Assembly (NCBI GenBank): GCA_031270465.1
Contig: JAISXP010000136.1
Location: forward strand, 1 to 39,935
Reading direction: 5' to 3'
DNA length: 39,935 nt
From: Tannerella sp.
Lineage (GTDB): Bacteria; Bacteroidota; Bacteroidia; Bacteroidales; Tannerellaceae
Position numbers and translations under genes: made by a program. Every line of letters starts with the position of its first letter. Positions within the stretch are counted from its first letter, which is position 1. The notes beneath the pieces were generated by a model, which was not told the DNA's origin, searched no databases, and saw nothing but the letters and a program-made list of their open reading frames with translations. Below are positions 26,778 through 35,530 of this stretch, piece by piece.

Positions 26778-27674
26778 TTATTTTGTGCCCAAATATAAGA
26801 ATATCATTCCTAATAAAACAAGAAAAAGATCGATTGCCTTGTTCTTTAAGTTTTTTTCATGAAAAAGCATAGCGCCTGCCAGGAAGGTAATCAGCACATT
26901 GCTGCGTCTTATCATGGATACGATCGAAATCATCGCTCCGGGGAAACTCAGGGCGTAGAAATATACCCAGTCGCCGGCGGCGAGTGAAAGTGAGACAAGT
27001 ACGATACTCCACCGCCAGCGGCACGGCGTCGTCTGCCGCCGCCTGGGATACCACAACAGCAGCAATACGAACGTCATGATAAACAGCTGATAAATATTGA
27101 ACCATACCTGCACGGTCATCACGTCCAGCGAAGCCATCAGATGTTTGTCATACAATCCGCTCACGGCGCCCAGTACGACCGAAAACACGGCGTAGACAAT
27201 CCAGATGTTGTGCGAAAAACGGATACCTTCCTTCTTTCCCGACGTCGAGAGCAGGAAAAACGACAACAGCGCCAGCAGCACGCCCGTCCACTGATACAGG
27301 TTGAGCCGTTCGCCGAAGATGAGCATCGCGCCGACAAGCGTCATCACGGGCTGCGTAGCCTTGATAGGGCCTGTGATGGTCAGAGGCAAATGTTTGACGG
27401 AGAAATAACCGCTTATCCACGAACATGATACAATAATGGATTTCAGAAATATGCCGGCATGTGTTTCTATCGAAGCCTGCGGAACGTACAGCATTGTGCC
27501 GTCCAGCCAGTCCGTCGCACGGGACAGAAGAATGAAAGGCGCAAACAGCAGGCCGGAAACAAGCGAGTTCAGAAACAAAACGGGGATAACGGCATTGCTG
27601 TTCAGCGCATGTTTCTTGCCGATTTCATAACATCCCAACGCGAATGCCGATATAAAAGCGAAGGTCATCCACAT
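26778..27674 (-). CDS. EamA-family transporter (DMT superfamily)
   Basis: A 298-aa integral membrane protein with about ten hydrophobic helices in two repeated halves, the usual EamA plan. The glycine- and proline-marked helices (SVKHLPLTITGPIKATQPVMTLVGAMLIFGERLN and its second-half counterpart SMIRRSNVLITFLAGAMLFHEKN) support this. Family members export amino acids, nucleobases or other metabolites; the substrate cannot be called. The ATG at 27674 lies 5 bp beyond the truA stop, indicating cotranscription. Confidence 0.9.
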   Translation of the reverse strand: MWMTFAFISAFALGCYEIGKKHALNSNAVIPVLFLNSLVSGLLFAPFILLSRATDWLDGTMLYVPQASIETHAGIFLKSIIVSCSWISGYFSVKHLPLTITGPIKATQPVMTLVGAMLIFGERLNLYQWTGVLLALLSFFLLSTSGKKEGIRFSHNIWIVYAVFSVVLGAVSGLYDKHLMASLDVMTVQVWFNIYQLFIMTFVLLLLWYPRRRQTTPCRWRWSIVLVSLSLAAGDWVYFYALSFPGAMISIVSMIRRSNVLITFLAGAMLFHEKNLKNKAIDLFLVLLGMIFLYLGTK

Positions 27675-27679
27675 GACAG

Positions 27680-28432
27680 TCAGATAAATATATCGTCGGG
27701 ATAAGTTATATCGACGAGGGCAAGCCCTTTCGCGTCCGCTGAAGTCCCTGCCTGCCGGCGGTCTTTTGCCTCAATCAACCGTGCAAAGTTGTCGACGGAA
27801 CGTCTCCCCCGCCCTACTTCGAACAATGTGCCGACGACAGCCCGCACCATGTTCCGCAGAAAACGGTCTGCACGAATGGTAAAGACCCATAAATCACCTT
27901 CCTGCGTCCATCCGGCATAGTCGACGCGGCAATTGTTCGTTTTCACACCGGTATGCAGCTTGCTGAAACTCGTAAAGTCAGTATATCTGCACAACACGCG
28001 GCAGGCTTCGTTCATCTGCGCAAAATCCATTCCCCTGAGTGACATGCGACATACCCATTCGTGGTTGAAGGGGCTTTTTACGCCGGTGACGGTATAGCGA
28101 TATGTCCGCGCAAGCGCATCGAAACGGGCATGTGCATCCGGGCGGACAGAGACAATTCGACTCACGGCAATGTCATGCGGTAACAGGCGGTTCAGTTTTT
28201 CTGCAAGGAAAGGCACTTCGTCCGGTGGCATTTCCGCATCCATGTGTGCGACCATCAGACGGGCATGGACGCCGGTATCCGTACGGCCTGCTCCGGTGAC
28301 GGGCGTCGGGCGGCGCAATATCGTCGCCAGCGCCTCTTCGAGGCGTTGCTGCACGCTCGTTCCGTTCGGCTGGTTCTGCCATCCGCAATACGCCGCGCCG
28401 CTGTATGACATGTAAATAAAATATCTGTACAT
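27680..28432 (-). CDS. truA: tRNA pseudouridine(38-40) synthase TruA
   Basis: Converts uridines 38-40 in the tRNA anticodon stem to pseudouridine. At 250 aa it carries the catalytic aspartate at residue 52 in [11 protein letters not shown] and the C-terminal [23 protein letters not shown] signature. The track starts at a TTG (28453); the ATG at 28432 ([19 protein letters not shown]) is the family start and lies after the -7 box. It is the first gene of truA–eamA–DUF3256. Confidence 0.96.
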   Translation of the reverse strand: MYRYFIYMSYSGAAYCGWQNQPNGTSVQQRLEEALATILRRPTPVTGAGRTDTGVHARLMVAHMDAEMPPDEVPFLAEKLNRLLPHDIAVSRIVSVRPDAHARFDALARTYRYTVTGVKSPFNHEWVCRMSLRGMDFAQMNEACRVLCRYTDFTSFSKLHTGVKTNNCRVDYAGWTQEGDLWVFTIRADRFLRNMVRAVVGTLFEVGRGRRSVDNFARLIEAKDRRQAGTSADAKGLALVDITYPDDIFI

Positions 28433-28450
28433 AACTGTCGAAAAACGCGG

Positions 28451-28458
28451 CAAAGATA
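28451..28458 (-). promoter_or_regulatory. -7 box of the truA promoter
   Basis: TATCTTTG on the minus strand matches TAnnTTTG, 18 nt before the truA ATG. No clear -33 element is seen. Transcription would start close to the start codon, giving a very short leader. Confidence 0.45.
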
Positions 28459-28633
28459 GTCAAATTTCATGTATTTTTTCTACGTCTTCTTCGACTCTCC
28501 TTCGACCTTCCTTCGACGATATCATATCCGGCAGACGAAGTTATCGAACTGAAAATTGACAAAGTGAGCTAAGAACTATTATTTTTATATTTATTTAACC
28601 TTTGCTTTTACTCCTGTTTTCCCGAAAAACAAA

Positions 28634-28641
28634 TATCTTTG
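28634..28641 (+). promoter_or_regulatory. -7 box of the acyltransferase transcript
   Basis: TATCTTTG matches TAnnTTTG. A TTTG at 28601-28604 is too far away for normal -33 spacing. A start near 28647 would give about 300 nt of leader before the likely acyltransferase ATG at 28951. Confidence 0.5.
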
Positions 28642-28666
28642 CCACAAATAAAATAATGTCAATGCA

Positions 28667-28855
28667 ATGAATTGCAATATTAAACAAAGTGTTTATAAAT
28701 GTATTAGAATGTTAATGGGGGGGGGCAAATTTCTTATGCACAGTCTGTTAGATGTCTGTCCGGTTCTTTGCAGGCATGTGTGTCCAGCCTTGTTTGCGCT
28801 GTCTGTCCGCCTTACCGTTGTCTGTTCCCGTCTCCATCAGCCTGTCGTCTTGTGA
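28667..28855 (+). CDS. Leader ORF carrying a G9 tract, 62 aa
   Basis: The first sizeable ATG-started ORF after the -7 box at 28634. It encodes 62 residues that are cysteine-rich and unlike any family I know. Codons 17-20 (ATG GGG GGG GGC) contain the nine-G run. In the sequenced phase it ends at 28853-28855, about 95 nt before the acyltransferase ATG. One added G would join it to the acyltransferase frame, which is open from 28708 through to 29799. One lost G would stop it nearby. It may be a translated regulatory leader or the phase-variable N-terminus. It may also not be translated at all. Confidence 0.35.
   Translation: MNCNIKQSVYKCIRMLMGGGKFLMHSLLDVCPVLCRHVCPALFALSVRLTVVCSRLHQPVVL
28717..28725 (+). 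repeat. Homopolymeric G9 tract
   Basis: Nine consecutive G residues, the only run of this kind I noticed in the window. It lies between the predicted promoter and the acyltransferase gene. Tracts of this length are prone to polymerase slippage. Confidence 0.95.
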
Positions 28856-28950
28856 CATACACTGCTGCTCATCCGCCGACACTGCATGTGACGGCAGGAC
28901 ATGATCGCGGCGGGGAAAAAGCCGGTGACGTCCTGTCTGTTCGTCCGCCT

Positions 28951-29799
28951 ATGCTGAGCGGAGGAGGTTTGTATGTGCCGGTGTATCTGTTGAGTCTGCT
29001 TCCGATGTCATTTTTATACGGATTGTCCGGGTTAATGTACCTGTTCATCTTTCACCTGTTTGCCTACCGGAAAACGGTCGTGATACAGAACATTTCCCGC
29101 TCTTTTCCCGAAAAACAATATGGGGAGGTTGAGTCGATTATGAAGACTTTCTATCGTACATTCTGCGATAATCTGATGGAGATCGTGAAGTCCGTTTCCA
29201 TTCCGGAACCGCTTCAAAAGGCAAAAGTTGAGCTGACCGGTTTTGAACTGGCTACAAATCAAATAAAACAGGGAAAGCATGTAATCGCAAGCATGGGACA
29301 CTGTGGAAACTGGGAAATATTGAATATCCTTCCTTTCCTGTTTGATACGGGCGTGTATGCGGCATATAAACCCCTCTCGGTAAAATGCGTGGACAGGCTG
29401 TTTTTGAAAATCCGTTCCCGTTTCGGCTTGAAACTGATACCCAACAAATCCGTTGCCCGTCATTTCATGTCGAACCGGAATCCATCACTGTATTTATTTC
29501 TTGCCGACCAGTGTCCCGCAACTGTAAACAATACGTACCGGCTGGACTTCCTGCATCAGAAGACGAGTGTATTTCCGGGTGTGGAGAAATTAGCCCGCAA
29601 GGCCAATGCCTGTGTGGTATATCTCCATACCGTCCGCATTTCGCGCGGACGGTACCGTGTAGAATGCAGGGAAATCACCACCGATTCCCAATCCACTGCG
29701 GAAACGGAAATCACCCGCCGCTATATCCGTCTTCTGGAGCAGAACATCCGCGAGAATCCGGGTGGATGGCTCTGGTCGCACAAGCGGTGGAAACGATAA
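28951..29799 (+). CDS. Lipid A biosynthesis acyltransferase (LpxL/HtrB family)
   Basis: A membrane-anchored acyltransferase that adds a secondary acyl chain to lipid A. A hydrophobic N-terminus (VYLLSLLPMSFLYGLSGLMYLFIF) is followed by the family's FPEKQYGEVESIMKTFYRTFCDNLMEIVK segment. The catalytic HX4D/E-type motif is GHCGNWEIL, and LADQCPA and GGWLWSHKRWK are typical of the C-terminus. The track starts at TTG 28768, but the preceding 61 codons do not resemble the family. The ATG at 28951 gives a 282-aa protein of normal length. The upstream frame is open to 28708, so a longer form cannot be excluded. See the G9 tract for possible phase control. Confidence 0.88.
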   Translation: MLSGGGLYVPVYLLSLLPMSFLYGLSGLMYLFIFHLFAYRKTVVIQNISRSFPEKQYGEVESIMKTFYRTFCDNLMEIVKSVSIPEPLQKAKVELTGFELATNQIKQGKHVIASMGHCGNWEILNILPFLFDTGVYAAYKPLSVKCVDRLFLKIRSRFGLKLIPNKSVARHFMSNRNPSLYLFLADQCPATVNNTYRLDFLHQKTSVFPGVEKLARKANACVVYLHTVRISRGRYRVECREITTDSQSTAETEITRRYIRLLEQNIRENPGGWLWSHKRWKR

Positions 29800-29841
29800 A
29801 AATCCAGAGAAATCTGTGGAAGGTTCCTTCCATTGAGCAGT

Positions 29842-31227
29842 TCAGGGATGCAACGCCTCCGTGTTTCCCGTATCTTCGTGTTGAAAATTCAGCATGTCGG
29901 CCGTCGGCACTGCATCTTCATCGGTATCCATCAGTTCGTTGAGCACATCCGCATGATCGGCTGGCTGTTCTTCGAGTTTGCGAAAGAAATTTTTCACAAA
30001 AAGAGTCTTCTTCTCGTTGAAAGGGTCGTTTCTGGATCTGAAACTGTTGTATACGGTATGGATATAGTCGAGATGCAGTTCGTCGTAGAGGACTTGCCTG
30101 AGTACGGGAATCTGTGCGATGTCGACTTCGTAAAAGAAACTGAGCTTGTCCATTCCCAGATACTTCATGTCTTCGGGCGAGAGTTGCAGACGCTCGTGGA
30201 GGATACGTCCTTCGGGTACATTGCGGCTGAGCAGGGGAAGGAGGGTGAGGACGAGCAGGTTGTCGCCGTCTATCGTGAAGGCGAAATATCCGATCGTCTT
30301 TTCTCCGTTTTCGGAGGGCATGATGCAGGCTATCAGTTGCATTCCATTAGGGGCGCGCACCACGCGCTGCACCATCATGAGCGAGAGGACGAAAAATTCG
30401 TTTCGCAGGATAGGGTATAGCGTGTCGATGCGTTCCTTGAAGCGGTGGATGGCGTGCGACTGTATGTAGATATTCAGCTGCCTGTCGTGCGCTATGCCCG
30501 GAAATATCTTGCTCATTGCGATGGTGGCGCCCGTGTAGGGCGTATTCATAAACTGGCCGGTGGCTATGCGGAAGGCCGTGCGTTCCCTGTTGTGGTATTT
30601 GAAGCGCAGCGACTGGCTTTCGTGCGTCGTGATGCGTACGGTCTGAATGAGGCAGGCCCTGCCTGTGGGCATATGCTCGCCTATGTACTGTCCGTAGATG
30701 CGGAAATTCGGCTGCGAGAGCATCATCAGCGTGGTTTTGATATGCCCGGCCATCGTTTCCTGAACACGGATGAAGATGTCCTGCTCATCGAACGCCTTGT
30801 GCAGCCGTTCCACTACTTCGCGCTGCGGCGCCAGCAGGTTTGCGGCAAACGATTCCAGAGCGAACATCAGCAGCATCGACTGGCCGACGGTGACCATGTC
30901 CATCCACGTCACACCCGCTTCCTCGTCGAAATATACCCGCTTCAGATACTGTATCAACTCCTCTTGTATGTAGCGGATATATTGTCTCGGCACCATGTGG
31001 CCGGACATGGCCGCAATGCGCGGAGGTAACGTCATGACACGGAAAATGTCCTGTTTCTGACGTTTGGTGAATATGTCGAACGCTGCCTCATCTTCGCCTA
31101 TCGCCCGGAAGATACGCCGCGCCATGGCATAACACGCCTCCAGATAGGTCTGGGAATGCTTTACCAGCACAGGTTTCTTCAGATGATGTGTCGGCTGTAC
31201 TTTCTTTCTTTTCTTGTTTTTAGCCAT
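29842..31227 (-). CDS. Unrecognised 461-aa protein
   Basis: A single long ORF with normal codon use and an ATG start. The N-terminus is strongly basic (MAKNKKRKKVQPTHHLKKP). A mostly helical middle follows, then a mixed alpha/beta part with conserved-looking stretches (IHRFKERIDTLYPILRNEFFVLSLMM; GYFAFTIDGDNLLVLTLLPLLSR). The tail is acidic (LNELMDTDEDAVPTADM). No signal peptide or convincing membrane helix is seen, so it is probably cytoplasmic. I recognise no domain or catalytic motif. It stands alone: convergent with the acyltransferase across 42 bp and 193 bp from gldB upstream. Confidence 0.8.
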   Translation of the reverse strand: MAKNKKRKKVQPTHHLKKPVLVKHSQTYLEACYAMARRIFRAIGEDEAAFDIFTKRQKQDIFRVMTLPPRIAAMSGHMVPRQYIRYIQEELIQYLKRVYFDEEAGVTWMDMVTVGQSMLLMFALESFAANLLAPQREVVERLHKAFDEQDIFIRVQETMAGHIKTTLMMLSQPNFRIYGQYIGEHMPTGRACLIQTVRITTHESQSLRFKYHNRERTAFRIATGQFMNTPYTGATIAMSKIFPGIAHDRQLNIYIQSHAIHRFKERIDTLYPILRNEFFVLSLMMVQRVVRAPNGMQLIACIMPSENGEKTIGYFAFTIDGDNLLVLTLLPLLSRNVPEGRILHERLQLSPEDMKYLGMDKLSFFYEVDIAQIPVLRQVLYDELHLDYIHTVYNSFRSRNDPFNEKKTLFVKNFFRKLEEQPADHADVLNELMDTDEDAVPTADMLNFQHEDTGNTEALHP

Positions 31228-31420
31228 ATTGCCGGACTTTCAATTAAACTAAACGCGTCCAAAAATACGTTTTTTTTCCAGTCCGGCACAATAAAAATGC
31301 ACTTTTTTTTTCGCAGGCATACATAACCGAGGGATTCTCGCTCTGTTCGGATGAGGCACTGTCCCGTCCGAACGGGAGATGCGACGAACCGAATCTCTAT
31401 ATGCCATGCCGGAGGATGAA

Positions 31421-32419
31421 TCATTTCGGCCTGTATTTCGATTTAGTCAGAATGTCCTGAAAATCGGAACTGTTCATCAATTCCGGTATGGAGGCTTTCG
31501 TTTTTTCCATATACCGCGAAACGATTTGCCAGCCCGTCCAGATGCCAAGGCAGCCCGGAGCATCGTCGGAAATAAAGGTGGAGGGAGCATCGGAAAAATA
31601 TTTCATGACAGTCACATGATCAGGCGTATACAAATGCTTTCGTTCAATAATCAGGCGCCACAGTTCACCTTCGTTCCGCTTGCACCACCGGAAGTCATCC
31701 GCCGTATACCCCATCAACGTTTCCGGAGCGACGTGCGGAAGCATCCGGCTGACAGCAAACTTTATTTTCCCTTCGTAAATCATCCGTTCGAGCAACACAC
31801 GGTCGTTGCCACGAAAAGGATATTCCGAAAGCAGCCATGCCGTCAGGTAGTCTGCGGCGACGTTTTCGGGTTTCATCCTTTGTCGCTGATACGGATAGAA
31901 AAAATTCTGATAGAGCGGGTAATCTTCACCCATGTATTTGTCGATGGAGAGAGAAAGCAGGCTGTCGTCGACAAGCAGGTTTTGCCCGAAACCGGACACG
32001 TGCATGTATACGGCAGGGATTTGCATCGTCGGAAAAACGTCATGCAGGCGGGCAAAACCCTCTCCCAGTTCCGCTTCCAGAGATTCGATGCGGTCATATT
32101 TACTCAGCGCATCTTCGTAGAGATTGTACAGTGCAGGTTCCGAGTAGTAATTGAACAGGCGGTCGTAAAAATCGGCTGTCTGCGTATCCTGTCTTTTGAA
32201 GATGCCCAGTCCGACGACTTTCAGCATTGCCGCATATTCGGCAGTGAACCGTTCGTCCGGTTCGGGCGCGTTCGACGAAATCAGACGAAACAGGTCTTTG
32301 TCGAAACGGTGGATGTGCATCGGTCTCGCGGTATTGTTTTCGCTTTTGACGGTAGCGGAACGGTTGCATCCGGCGAACAGGCATACCGCAACGAGCGCCT
32401 GAATGATTCGTTTATTCAT
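31421..32419 (-). CDS. gldB: GldB-type gliding motility lipoprotein homologue
   Basis: A 332-aa lipoprotein with a signal ending LFAGC (Cys18). The body matches GldB: HRFDKDLFRL near the start, then MHVSGFGQNLLVDDSLLSLSIDKYMGEDYPLY, YLTAWLLSEYPFRGND and LMGYTADDFRWCKRNEGELWR. In Flavobacterium, GldB is needed for gliding; in non-gliding Bacteroidales the homologue is kept and its role is unclear. It is the last gene of metF–holB–gldB, 2 bp after the holB stop. Confidence 0.88.
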   Translation of the reverse strand: MNKRIIQALVAVCLFAGCNRSATVKSENNTARPMHIHRFDKDLFRLISSNAPEPDERFTAEYAAMLKVVGLGIFKRQDTQTADFYDRLFNYYSEPALYNLYEDALSKYDRIESLEAELGEGFARLHDVFPTMQIPAVYMHVSGFGQNLLVDDSLLSLSIDKYMGEDYPLYQNFFYPYQRQRMKPENVAADYLTAWLLSEYPFRGNDRVLLERMIYEGKIKFAVSRMLPHVAPETLMGYTADDFRWCKRNEGELWRLIIERKHLYTPDHVTVMKYFSDAPSTFISDDAPGCLGIWTGWQIVSRYMEKTKASIPELMNSSDFQDILTKSKYRPK

Positions 32420-32421
32420 TT

Positions 32422-33558
32422 TTATTGTCCTTTTTTTCTGATTAATACGGTAATATGCAGGGAGAGATCGAAAAAGACCATTTTCGAATTGACATTTTGA
32501 GCGATGTGCCGTTCCGCTTCAGTCAATTCACTGATAAACTCAAAGACATTCATTTCGTTTATATATTCCGCAAAATTTGCGGAGAATGCTGCTTCTTCCC
32601 GATTCATATAATTTATTTCTTCGGCATGAAAACGGTACATGAAATTTTCGCGTATAAGCCGCTGGCAATATCTCAGGAAGCGTATTTGCTTGTCTCGGCC
32701 AAATCTGTCCACTTTTTCCGTCAAGGCTTTCATATCTTTCACGTTCCTCGTCCAGGCGTTACGCATGACGTTCATAAACAGTTCCAGAAATAATTTGTTT
32801 TCCTCGCCGGTCTGTATGACGTCTGCCAGTTTCAGACAGTCGCCCTGCGCAATGTGTGCGAACTGCTGTGATTGCGACGGGTCAACGCCAAATTTCTCTT
32901 CGGCGACGCGGGCAAGGGCGTCCGTCTCGACAGGCGTGAGATTTGTCCGCTGCAGGCGCGACAGGACTGTACCGAGTATATTGTCAGGCTCTTCCGACAC
33001 CATAAAGATAAGCGTGTTTTTAGGAGGTTCTTCGATGATTTTAAGCAGTTTGTTGGCACATTCGTCTTTCATGCGTTCAGGTATCCAGATAAACAGCACA
33101 CGGTAATCCGCCTCGTAAATCTTCATGCTGACTTTGTGGAACAGCACATTGCCTTCATTCGCATAAATCACCGCCCTCTTGTTGGTATTCAAATAGTTCT
33201 GCCATTCGCTAAAATCAAAGTAGGTACGTGTTTTCAGGAAATCGCGCCATTCGGACAGGCGATTGTCACAGCAAACATCTTCATCCTTTTCCCTGTCGGT
33301 TTTCGCCATCGGAAACGCAAAATGCAGGTCAGGGTGTGCAAGAGCATTGTATTTCAGGCACGACGGACAGTGTCCGCAACTGTCCGTGTCCGTCCGTTCA
33401 CGACAGTTCAGGTAGCGGGCGTAAGCCAGCGCCAATGGAAAAGCGCCGTAGCCTGCCGGTCCGCAAAACAGCCTTGCGTGCGGAATAAATCCCTCTTGCG
33501 CCAGCCGAATCAGCTGCCGTTTCAATTTGTCCTGACCTGTGACATCTCTGAAAAACAT
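32422..33558 (-). CDS. holB: DNA polymerase III delta' subunit
   Basis: A clamp-loader subunit, 378 aa. It has the RFC-like AAA+ fold with a Walker A remnant GPAGYGAF that lacks the lysine, as is usual for delta', a zinc site CGHCPSCLKYNALAHPD and the sensor region MKDECANKLLKIIEEPPKNTLIFMVS. The C-terminal collar domain is helical. An insertion around residues 85-130 (TDREKDEDVCCDNRLSEWRDFLK) is longer than in E. coli. The ATG at 33558 lies 43 bp after the metF stop. Confidence 0.93.
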   Translation of the reverse strand: MFFRDVTGQDKLKRQLIRLAQEGFIPHARLFCGPAGYGAFPLALAYARYLNCRERTDTDSCGHCPSCLKYNALAHPDLHFAFPMAKTDREKDEDVCCDNRLSEWRDFLKTRTYFDFSEWQNYLNTNKRAVIYANEGNVLFHKVSMKIYEADYRVLFIWIPERMKDECANKLLKIIEEPPKNTLIFMVSEEPDNILGTVLSRLQRTNLTPVETDALARVAEEKFGVDPSQSQQFAHIAQGDCLKLADVIQTGEENKLFLELFMNVMRNAWTRNVKDMKALTEKVDRFGRDKQIRFLRYCQRLIRENFMYRFHAEEINYMNREEAAFSANFAEYINEMNVFEFISELTEAERHIAQNVNSKMVFFDLSLHITVLIRKKGQ

Positions 33559-33601
33559 CGTACGTATATTATATAGAGTGAATACACTGTTTCCTGCCCG
33601 T

Positions 33602-34552
33602 TCAGTAAACCGCTTTTGCGATTTGATACACGCTTTCGCTTGCCAGATACGTGTAAAAATGCAGACTGGGCACGCCGTGCGAAATCAAATCCCGGCACTG
33701 CCGTATCGACCATTCGATGCCGACAGCCCGGACTTCGTCGTCGGTACGGCATTTCCGCACTTCCGATGCCAGCGGCTCGGGAATATCCGTACGGAACACC
33801 TTGGGCAATACGGTCAACTGATTCCTGAAAACGATGGGTTTAATGCCCGGAATAATCGGTACGTTGATGCCGTCGCTACGCATGCGTTCCACAAAGGCGT
33901 AATATTTCGCGTTGTCGAAAAACATTTGCGTAACCAGATAGTCCGCACCGTTTTTCACTTTTTCCTTTGCATAATAAATGTCCGACTCCATGTTGGGCGC
34001 CTCTTCATGTTTTTCGGGATAACATGCCATGCCATACGAGAAAGGTGTCTCAAAACGGTCAAAGACAGAGTCGTCCAGTGCAATACCCTGATTGAAGCGG
34101 TTTATTTGCTGCTGCAGGTCGGTCGCATGTTCGTGATACAATTCCGCGTTCTGACCCGCATCAAACGACTTGACGTCGCCGCGCAGCAACAGCAAATCGC
34201 ATACGCCCAGAAAATTCAAATCTATCAGGGCATATTCCGTTTCCTCCTTCGTAAAGCCCTTGCAGATGACATGCGGCACGGCCGTAATCCCGTAACGGTT
34301 CTGTATCGCAGAGGCAATCGCTACCGAACCGGGGCGTTTCCGCACGTTTACTTTGCGGAGGTAACCATTTGGTGCCACTTTCTCAACGTACTCGCTGTGA
34401 TGCGACGTGATATTGATATATTTCGGATCAAACTCGCGCAATCTGTCTATCACCTTGTATACGTTCGTGATATTGTGCCCCTTAAGCGGTGGCAATATCT
34501 CGAACGAGAACGCTGTTGTCCTGCTTTCTTTTATCAGATCTATAACTTTCAT
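33602..34552 (-). CDS. metF: Methylenetetrahydrofolate reductase
   Basis: Flavoenzyme reducing 5,10-methylenetetrahydrofolate to 5-methyltetrahydrofolate for methionine synthesis. At 316 aa it carries SFEILPPLKG with the active-site glutamate, YINITSHHSEY, LLLLRGD and DYLVTQMFFDNAKYYAFV. The track starts at 34606; the ATG at 34552 (MKVIDLIKES) gives the normal N-terminus and suits the -7 box at 34608-34615. The leader of about 50 nt is too short for an SAM riboswitch. First gene of metF–holB–gldB. Confidence 0.95.
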   Translation of the reverse strand: MKVIDLIKESRTTAFSFEILPPLKGHNITNVYKVIDRLREFDPKYINITSHHSEYVEKVAPNGYLRKVNVRKRPGSVAIASAIQNRYGITAVPHVICKGFTKEETEYALIDLNFLGVCDLLLLRGDVKSFDAGQNAELYHEHATDLQQQINRFNQGIALDDSVFDRFETPFSYGMACYPEKHEEAPNMESDIYYAKEKVKNGADYLVTQMFFDNAKYYAFVERMRSDGINVPIIPGIKPIVFRNQLTVLPKVFRTDIPEPLASEVRKCRTDDEVRAVGIEWSIRQCRDLISHGVPSLHFYTYLASESVYQIAKAVY

Positions 34553-34607
34553 ACTGATTGTCTGTATTTTATGCTCGAACATCCGCACGCAGGCTTCAAT
34601 CCGCATG

Positions 34608-34615
34608 CAAATGTA
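34608..34615 (-). promoter_or_regulatory. -7 box of the metF promoter
   Basis: TACATTTG on the minus strand matches TAnnTTTG. No -33 TTTG is seen. Transcription would start near 34602, about 50 nt before the metF ATG. Confidence 0.5.
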
Positions 34616-34968
34616 GGAAAATTTACTATAAAATGGTTCGGATATTGTTTTTTTGCGAATATTCTCATCGCGATTTTCGAATTAAATAATCATCTAACCT
34701 CCATATATCACACATTGCGGATTGAAATATCGGACAAATTTGTTAGCATATATTGACATAAAAAATACTATCGTAATAAATCGTATCATTTTCGTGATAA
34801 ATCGAGAAATTGCGTCTTTCCAGCATAATTTTCCCTGATAACGGTTTTATTGCTTAAAAAAAATGACAGGTACGATTGCTTTTTTTATACATTAAAATGA
34901 CTGATAATCAAAAATATATATGAGCTAACTCCGTGCAGCACAATATCCCTGATAGGATGCAGGCTTTA

Positions 34969-35004
34969 AGCATTTGATTACAAGTGCTATAGGGGTCATT
35001 TTTT
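34969..35004 (+). terminator. Terminator-like hairpin
   Basis: AGCATTTG (34969-34976) pairs with CAAGTGCT (34981-34988) with one wobble pair and an ATTA loop. ATAGGGGTCA and a T-rich run follow. No gene lies upstream on this strand, so it may end a small RNA or read-through, or be fortuitous. Confidence 0.35.
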
Positions 35005-35079
35005 CTATTTGTAACAAATTATTCATCAGATATCGGAAAAATAAAGTTGATTTAAGAAAAATAATTGTCAAAAAAGTTG

Positions 35080-35087
35080 TAACTTTG
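35080..35087 (+). promoter_or_regulatory. -7 box ahead of the AraC-type gene
   Basis: TAACTTTG matches TAnnTTTG, and a second AGTTTG/TTG-rich context surrounds it. Spacing to a -33 element is not ideal (TTG only 12 nt upstream). It implies a leader of roughly 490 nt before the AraC start. Confidence 0.45.
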
Positions 35088-35240
35088 TACTGTATAAACA
35101 AAGCGGATGAGCGAAGTTTGAGAAAAGTAAAGAAAATAAGATAAAGAAGATATTTTTTAGTTAAATGTTTAATGAAAAATGTTATTAAAAAAAACAGTGT
35201 GTTTTTTGAATAACAACAAACAAAAGAAAGGAGGATAATA

Positions 35241-35530
35241 GATGAAGGAGCAGTAACAGACGTGATTTTAATGGTTTACGATGAGATTTTGACAGTTTTT
35301 GCAAATTGCGGTACGGTGTAATTGACGGAAATAGCCGTTATGTTTGATAATGAAAAGGTTGTGACGGAGATTTTCATTCCTGCAAAGAAAAACAGGATAA
35401 TTTACGCAAAGAGTGCATCAATGCGCAGTTTATGCGAAATCTAAAAGCGCGCTTGCCTGACGTTTTGATCGGGCATACTCTGATAATTAAAGTAGAATTA
35501 TTTGAGGTACAGAAAACTCAGGTAATTTAA
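35241..35530 (+). pseudogene. Coding-like fragments in the AraC leader, possible gene remnant
   Basis: Two adjacent frames read like protein without forming an intact ORF. One frame, from about 35241, gives DEGAVTDVILMVYDEILTVF, then an in-frame TAA, then LTEIAVMFDNEKVVTEIFIP. The other, open from 35354 to the TAA at 35528-35530, gives KEKQDNLRKECINAQFMRN and then LKARLPDVLIGHTLIIKVEL. The second has no start codon before an ATG at 35432. A frameshift near 35370-35390 plus the stop would explain the pattern. I recognise no family. Chance open frames in AT-rich DNA are less likely but possible. Confidence 0.3.

Noticed and set aside
29818-29831. A terminator at GGAAGGTTCCTTCC after the acyltransferase
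   Set aside because: The loop would be only 2 nt and no T-run follows, so a stable terminator hairpin is unlikely.
34553-34620. An SAM riboswitch upstream of metF
   Set aside because: The predicted leader is only about 50 nt, too short for any known SAM riboswitch fold, and no such motif is visible.
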